Origin: Pseudomonadota bacterium
GTDB lineage: Bacteria; Pseudomonadota; Alphaproteobacteria; UBA8366; JADFVY01
NCBI GenBank assembly: GCA_015222795.1
Contig: JADFVY010000107.1
Location: 1 to 9,900, forward strand
Length of the DNA stretch: 9,900 bases
Direction: 5' to 3'
The position numbers and the translations under genes are program-made. This document shows, one piece after another, positions 6,811 to 9,900 of this stretch (position 1 is the first letter of the stretch; every line of letters starts with the position of its first letter). A model generated the notes under the pieces. That model was not told where the DNA came from. It saw only the letters and a list, made by a program, of their open reading frames with translations, and did no database searches.

Positions 6811-6827
6811 TCCGATTTTGCGGAATC
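6809..6827 (+). terminator. Weak hairpin just after xerC
   Basis: GATCCG and CGGAATC can pair with one bulge around a short AT-rich loop, starting within the xerC stop. No real T-run follows, only TTAACATTTC, so it is at best a weak end signal for the transaldolase-DUF484-xerC operon. Confidence 0.2.
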
Positions 6828-6846
6828 TTAACATTTCAAGATTAAT
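6818..6846 (+). promoter_or_regulatory. Possible sigma70-type promoter with palindromic spacer, upstream of the CigR-like gene
   Basis: TTGCGG (6818-6823) and ATTAAT (6841-6846) are 17 bases apart, matching consensus at 3 of 6 and 4 of 6 positions. The spacer and -10 contain a perfect inverted repeat, AATCTT (6824-6829) and AAGATT (6838-6843), with 8 bases between the arms. This is the layout of a repressor site, but both boxes are weak. A leader of about 45-50 bases would precede the ATG at 6901. Confidence 0.3.
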
Positions 6847-6900
6847 GATGGCGGTTAAGGCGTTTCAGCAACATCACGGTTCACCGAAAGGAACAATAGA

Positions 6901-7317
6901 ATGCGCAAATTTACATTGATGGCGGTCATGACAATGACAATCGGGATCGCCGGCTGGGCGATCGCGAACAGCGCCGCCAGCGCGCAATCCATTGAGGTTT
7001 CATTTAGCCTCAAGGATAGACAAGTCATCACCAATTTCTTTGCCGGCAGTGGTGGCGGCGAGCAGGACGGCCAGGGGAAGGGAAAGAAGAAAAAGAAGAA
7101 CAAGGGCGCCGGCAACCAGGGCATTCCCCCAGGCCTCGCCAAGAAGGGCGGCGCGCTGCCCCCGGGCATCGCCAAGCGCCAATTGCCCAACAATCTCCTT
7201 TCGCAGCTTCCGCCCCCGCCGCAAGGTTACGAACGGGTAATCGTCGACAAGGATATTCTGCTGGTGCATATCGCGACCCAGGTCGTGCATGACGTGCTGG
7301 ACCATGTGCTGAATTAA
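6901..7317 (+). CDS. Secreted CigR/RcnB-like small protein
   Basis: This 138-residue exported protein has a clear Sec signal peptide: MRK, a hydrophobic stretch to about residue 22, and a likely cut after SAASA (28). The mature part has a short N-terminal segment (SFSLKDRQVITNFFA, 34-48), then a Gly/Lys-rich linker with GKGKKKKKNKG (59-69). Next come two near-repeats, IPPGLAKKG (75-83) and LPPGIAKRQ (86-94). The C-terminal module GYERVIVDKDILLVHIATQVVHDVL has the GYE...LV.IAT..V.DVL pattern that I recall from CigR and RcnB-related proteins. Salmonella CigR is described as an anti-virulence factor and RcnB as a periplasmic protein of nickel/cobalt homeostasis; neither role can be assumed here. 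It has no cysteine and so is not a lipoprotein. AAAGGA eight bases before the ATG is a good ribosome binding site. It appears to be a single-gene unit between a possible promoter and a strong terminator. The family is fairly sure; the function is unknown. Confidence 0.75.
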   Translation: MRKFTLMAVMTMTIGIAGWAIANSAASAQSIEVSFSLKDRQVITNFFAGSGGGEQDGQGKGKKKKKNKGAGNQGIPPGLAKKGGALPPGIAKRQLPNNLLSQLPPPPQGYERVIVDKDILLVHIATQVVHDVLDHVLN

Positions 7318-7338
7318 CACCCGTGGTGAACGTCAGGG

Positions 7339-7370
7339 AAAGCCGGCCGCTTATTGCGGCCGGTTTTTTT
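7339..7370. terminator. Strong shared (convergent) intrinsic terminator
   Basis: CCGGCCGC (7343-7350) and GCGGCCGG (7356-7363) form a perfect 8-bp GC stem around the loop TTATT, followed on the + strand by seven Ts (7364-7370). This ends the CigR-like transcript. On the - strand the same stem is followed by only three Ts, so it is weaker that way. The transporter stop codon TAA (7353-7351) lies in the loop. Confidence 0.9.
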
Positions 7371-8613
7371 GCGCCTCGTTATGGTCTTCCTCGGCGCGGC
7401 GCGCCATGGTCAGCATCAGCACCGGGCCGATCAGGATAACCGCGCTAAGGGAGGCGAAGGCAATGCCCCAGGCCGTGCCGCTTTCCTCGCCGCCGCCGGC
7501 GTCCAGTACTGCGCCAAAAGCCAGCGGCCCGATGAACGAGCCGACGAATCCGATCATCGAATGCATTGCCATGGTGGCGCCGCGATAGCGCGGGTCCGCG
7601 GCGGCGATCACGCCGGCCGTCAGCGTCGCCGAATCGCCGATGACGGCCCAGCCATAGACGAAGGCCAGGAACACGACCGCGACGAAGGGCAGGGTAGCGC
7701 CGGAAAACCCGAAGGCCACGCCGGCTATCGCCGAGGCTATCATCACCACGATCAAAACCTGGCGGCGCCCGAATCGATGGGCCAGCTCATTTCCCAGCAC
7801 GCTGGCGGGCAGGCCGATCAGGGTGACCAGCGCGGCCAGCGTTGTCGCGGCCCAGCCCAGCCCCATCGCCCCCGCCGGCTGTTGCGACTGGGCGAAAACC
7901 AGGAAGGCGACGATCCAGGTGCGGTAGCCGAACAATTCCCAGTTATGGACCGCGTAACCCAGCGTGAAGGCCAGCGCCCGGCGGTTGGCGAAGACCGGCC
8001 GGAAGTCGAGCAGACGCGTCGCCGGTAGCGCGTCCTCCGCCGGAGGATTCGGCCGCAAGACCCAGAAGGCGAAGACAATCGCCAGCGCCGGACCTATCGC
8101 CGACAGGATGAAAGCCATGCGCCAGTCGAAGGCCGCCGCCAACTCGCCCGCGATCACGAACGACAGGCTGGAGCCGACGCCGAAGCTCGACGTGTAGAAC
8201 GCGACGGCCCGGCTCTGGTGTTTTTCGGGCAAGGCATCGGTCAGCGCCTTAAGACCCGGCATATAAGTCCCCGCCAACCCGACACCCTGCAGGAAACGCC
8301 ACAGGCTGGCGCTGGCCAAGTCGTTTGCATAAACCGCGAATCCCAGGGCCGAGACCACGCTGATGGCCATCGAGATTAGATAGATCCGCCGCGGATCGAC
8401 TCTGTCGGTCAGGGTAACCAGCACCGGCACCGCCACCAGGTAGCCGGCGAAATAAACCCCGCCGATCAGGCCGGCCTCCCAATTGCTAAGGCCCCATTCC
8501 TCGCGGAATGTCGGCAATAGCGCGGGATAGGTCGCGAAGGTCGCCATGCCCAACGTTTCCGCCACGCACAAGGCGAGGATCAGCATTGCGGGTGACGAGG
8601 GCCGCTTTATCAT
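7351..8613 (-). CDS. MFS transporter, 12 predicted transmembrane segments
   Basis: This 420-residue integral inner-membrane protein of the major facilitator superfamily probably works by proton-coupled symport or antiport. The hydrophobic pattern fits 12 membrane helices in two halves. Motif A appears after helix 2 as TDRVDPRRIYL (69-79), and a second copy opens the C-terminal half as NELAHRFGRRQVL (275-287). A hydrophilic loop at about 187-212 separates the halves. WRFLQGVGLAGTYMPG (105-120) is the usual helix 4 pattern with a conserved Arg. The C-terminal tail (ARRAEEDHNEAQKNRPQ) is charged and cytoplasmic. The substrate cannot be read from sequence. ATG 8613 is chosen although no good ribosome binding site precedes it; Met10 at 8586 is an alternative. 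It lies 37 bp after lpd on the same strand, with no terminator between, so cotranscription is plausible. The reading frame ends inside the terminator hairpin. Confidence 0.92.
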   Translation of the reverse strand: MIKRPSSPAMLILALCVAETLGMATFATYPALLPTFREEWGLSNWEAGLIGGVYFAGYLVAVPVLVTLTDRVDPRRIYLISMAISVVSALGFAVYANDLASASLWRFLQGVGLAGTYMPGLKALTDALPEKHQSRAVAFYTSSFGVGSSLSFVIAGELAAAFDWRMAFILSAIGPALAIVFAFWVLRPNPPAEDALPATRLLDFRPVFANRRALAFTLGYAVHNWELFGYRTWIVAFLVFAQSQQPAGAMGLGWAATTLAALVTLIGLPASVLGNELAHRFGRRQVLIVVMIASAIAGVAFGFSGATLPFVAVVFLAFVYGWAVIGDSATLTAGVIAAADPRYRGATMAMHSMIGFVGSFIGPLAFGAVLDAGGGEESGTAWGIAFASLSAVILIGPVLMLTMARRAEEDHNEAQKNRPQ

Positions 8614-8650
8614 GGCGCTGCCCGTCGCGGCGATTTCAGGCTCATGCGAA
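8614..8650 (-). other. Short lpd-to-transporter spacer
   Basis: These 37 bases hold no hairpin terminator and no clear promoter or ribosome binding site. This favours read-through from lpd into the transporter, but gives no positive evidence for it. Confidence 0.4.
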
Positions 8651-9900
8651 TCAGATGTGTATCGGCCGGCCAGCCACCGCCATCGCCGCCTCTTTTACCG
8701 CCTCGTTCAGGGTGGGGTGGCCATGGCAGGTCCGTGCGATGTCCTCGGCCGAACCACCGAATTCCATCGTCAAAACGATCTCGTGGATCATGTTGCCGGC
8801 GTCCGGGCCGATGATATGGGCGCCCAGCACGCGATCGGTTTTAGCGTCCGCGAGGATCTTGACGAAGCCGTCGGTATCCATGTTGGCGCGGGCCCGGCTG
8901 TTGGCGGTGAAGGGGAACTTGCCGGACTTGTATTCGACCCCGGCTTCTTTCAACTGCTCCTCTGTCCTGCCGACCGACGCGACCTCAGGCCATGTGTAGA
9001 CGATGCCCGGAATTGCGTCGTAATTGATATGCGGCGACTGGCCGGCGATGATTTCCGCGCAGGCCGCGCCCTCGTCTTCGGCCTTGTGCGCCAGCATTGG
9101 GCCGGGAACGCAGTCACCGATAGCGTATATTCCGTCGGCTGTTGTCTTGAAATGTTCATCTATTTTGATAAAGCCGCGCGGGCCAAGTTCCACACCGGCC
9201 TTCTCCAGACCCAGGCTTTCCGTGTAGGGCCGCCGGCCAATCGCAACGAGAACCATATCGCAGTCGATAGTTTCGGCCTCGCCACCCGCGGCGGGCTCCA
9301 CTGTCAGTTTGACACCGGATTTACCCGCTTTCGCGCCGGTCACCTTTGAGCCCAGCTTCAGTTTCATGCCCTGCTTCTTCATGGTGCGCGCGAAGTTCTT
9401 TGAAATCTCACCGTCCATCTCGGGCAGAATCCGGTCGAGAAATTCGACTACCGTGACCTCTGCCCCAAGCCTGCGCCACACCGAGCCCAGCTCCAGCCCA
9501 ATGACGCCGCCGCCGACCACCACCAGATGTTTCGGCACCTTCTGTAACGCCAGCGCGCCGGTGGAGGATACAATCTGTTTCTCGTCGATCTCGACGCCGG
9601 GCAGCGGCATAACCTCGGAGCCCGTGGCGATCAGGATATTCTTCGTGTCCAGGACACTGGCCTTGCCGCCATCCGCGGGGGTTACGGCCACCTTGCCTTG
9701 CCCCGCGATGGCGCCGGCGCCCTTGGTGTAATCGACCTTGTTTTTCTTGAAGAGAAACTCGACGCCCTTGGTCAGGTCATCGACCACCTTCTCCTTGCGC
9801 GCCATCATGGCCTTCAGATTCAGCTTCACCGAGCCGACATCGATGCCATGGGCCGCGAAGCTGTGGTTGGCTTCCTCGAATTTCTCGGAACTGTTCAGCA
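8651..9900 (-). CDS. lpd: Dihydrolipoamide dehydrogenase (E3), partial, N-terminus beyond window
   Basis: This flavoprotein reoxidises dihydrolipoamide with NAD+ as the E3 subunit of the pyruvate and 2-oxoglutarate dehydrogenase complexes. Here 415 codons are visible and the frame is open through base 9900. Roughly 50 N-terminal residues, including the FAD GxGxxG motif and the redox CxxxxC pair, lie outside. The visible part begins with LNSSEKFEEA, which in the family directly follows the CIPSKALL region. Then come TGSEVMPLPGV, the NAD-binding VVGGGVIGLELGSVW, the second FAD motif YAIGDCVPGPMLAHKAEDEG, and the C-terminal dimer domain. The catalytic His-Glu pair is in GHPTLNEA near the end, and the tail is GRPIHI. 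The family is certain. Which complex it serves depends on genes beyond the right edge. The MFS gene follows 37 bp downstream. Confidence 0.96.
   Translation of the reverse strand, partial: LNSSEKFEEANHSFAAHGIDVGSVKLNLKAMMARKEKVVDDLTKGVEFLFKKNKVDYTKGAGAIAGQGKVAVTPADGGKASVLDTKNILIATGSEVMPLPGVEIDEKQIVSSTGALALQKVPKHLVVVGGGVIGLELGSVWRRLGAEVTVVEFLDRILPEMDGEISKNFARTMKKQGMKLKLGSKVTGAKAGKSGVKLTVEPAAGGEAETIDCDMVLVAIGRRPYTESLGLEKAGVELGPRGFIKIDEHFKTTADGIYAIGDCVPGPMLAHKAEDEGAACAEIIAGQSPHINYDAIPGIVYTWPEVASVGRTEEQLKEAGVEYKSGKFPFTANSRARANMDTDGFVKILADAKTDRVLGAHIIGPDAGNMIHEIVLTMEFGGSAEDIARTCHGHPTLNEAVKEAAMAVAGRPIHI

Noticed and set aside
6811..6900. dif site or XerC target near xerC
   Set aside because: The inverted repeats here are short and AT-rich and do not form the 11-6-11 layout of a dif site.
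7354..8028. + strand open frame opposite the C-terminal half of the MFS transporter
   Set aside because: It begins inside the terminator hairpin and translates to Gly/Arg/Gln/Asp-rich sequence with no domain; the membrane-helix pattern is on the other strand.
1..9900. CRISPR arrays, tRNA or rRNA genes, insertion sequences
   Set aside because: Reading both strands showed no spaced direct repeats, cloverleaf, rRNA-like block, transposase or terminal inverted repeats.

Overview
This 9.9 kb window is compact, GC-rich chromosomal DNA, most likely from an alphaproteobacterium of the Rhodospirillales type. The grounds are the protein sequences and the gene neighbourhood priA / transaldolase / DUF484 / xerC / lpd, which I recall as common in that group; this is from memory, not a search. 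There are nine protein-coding genes: eight complete, and one (lpd) running off the right edge. I see no tRNA, rRNA, CRISPR array, insertion sequence or phage gene. No stretch over 100 bases is free of genes.

Left part (1-2136): a small YdhR-like dimeric alpha/beta-barrel protein on the + strand meets a mandelate-racemase-family enzyme tail to tail with a 4-base overlap. The enzyme is preceded on its own strand by a tryptophan-rich 226-residue protein of unknown function. This orphan has lower GC in the lines I counted and its own strong ribosome binding site, and it sits just after the priA terminator.

Centre (2199-6810): priA, the replication restart helicase, is on the - strand. Diverging from it across 95 bp is a tight + strand operon: transaldolase (fsa/talC family), then 3 bases later DUF484, then xerC overlapping DUF484 by 19 bases. 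The operon joins a central-carbon enzyme to the dif-site recombinase that resolves chromosome dimers.

Right part (6811-9900): a secreted CigR/RcnB-like small protein is preceded by a possible promoter with a palindrome in its spacer. It ends at a strong terminator shared with a convergent MFS transporter, whose stop codon lies in the terminator loop. The transporter lies 37 bp downstream of lpd (dihydrolipoamide dehydrogenase, E3 of the 2-oxoacid dehydrogenase complexes) and may be cotranscribed with it.

Most of the window is ordinary housekeeping DNA, and I do not see convincing evidence of a new multi-gene system. The points most worth a second look are the racemase homologue with Arg in place of the second catalytic Lys, the orphan Trp-rich gene, a hairpin covering the racemase-family ribosome binding site, and the CigR-like gene with its palindrome.
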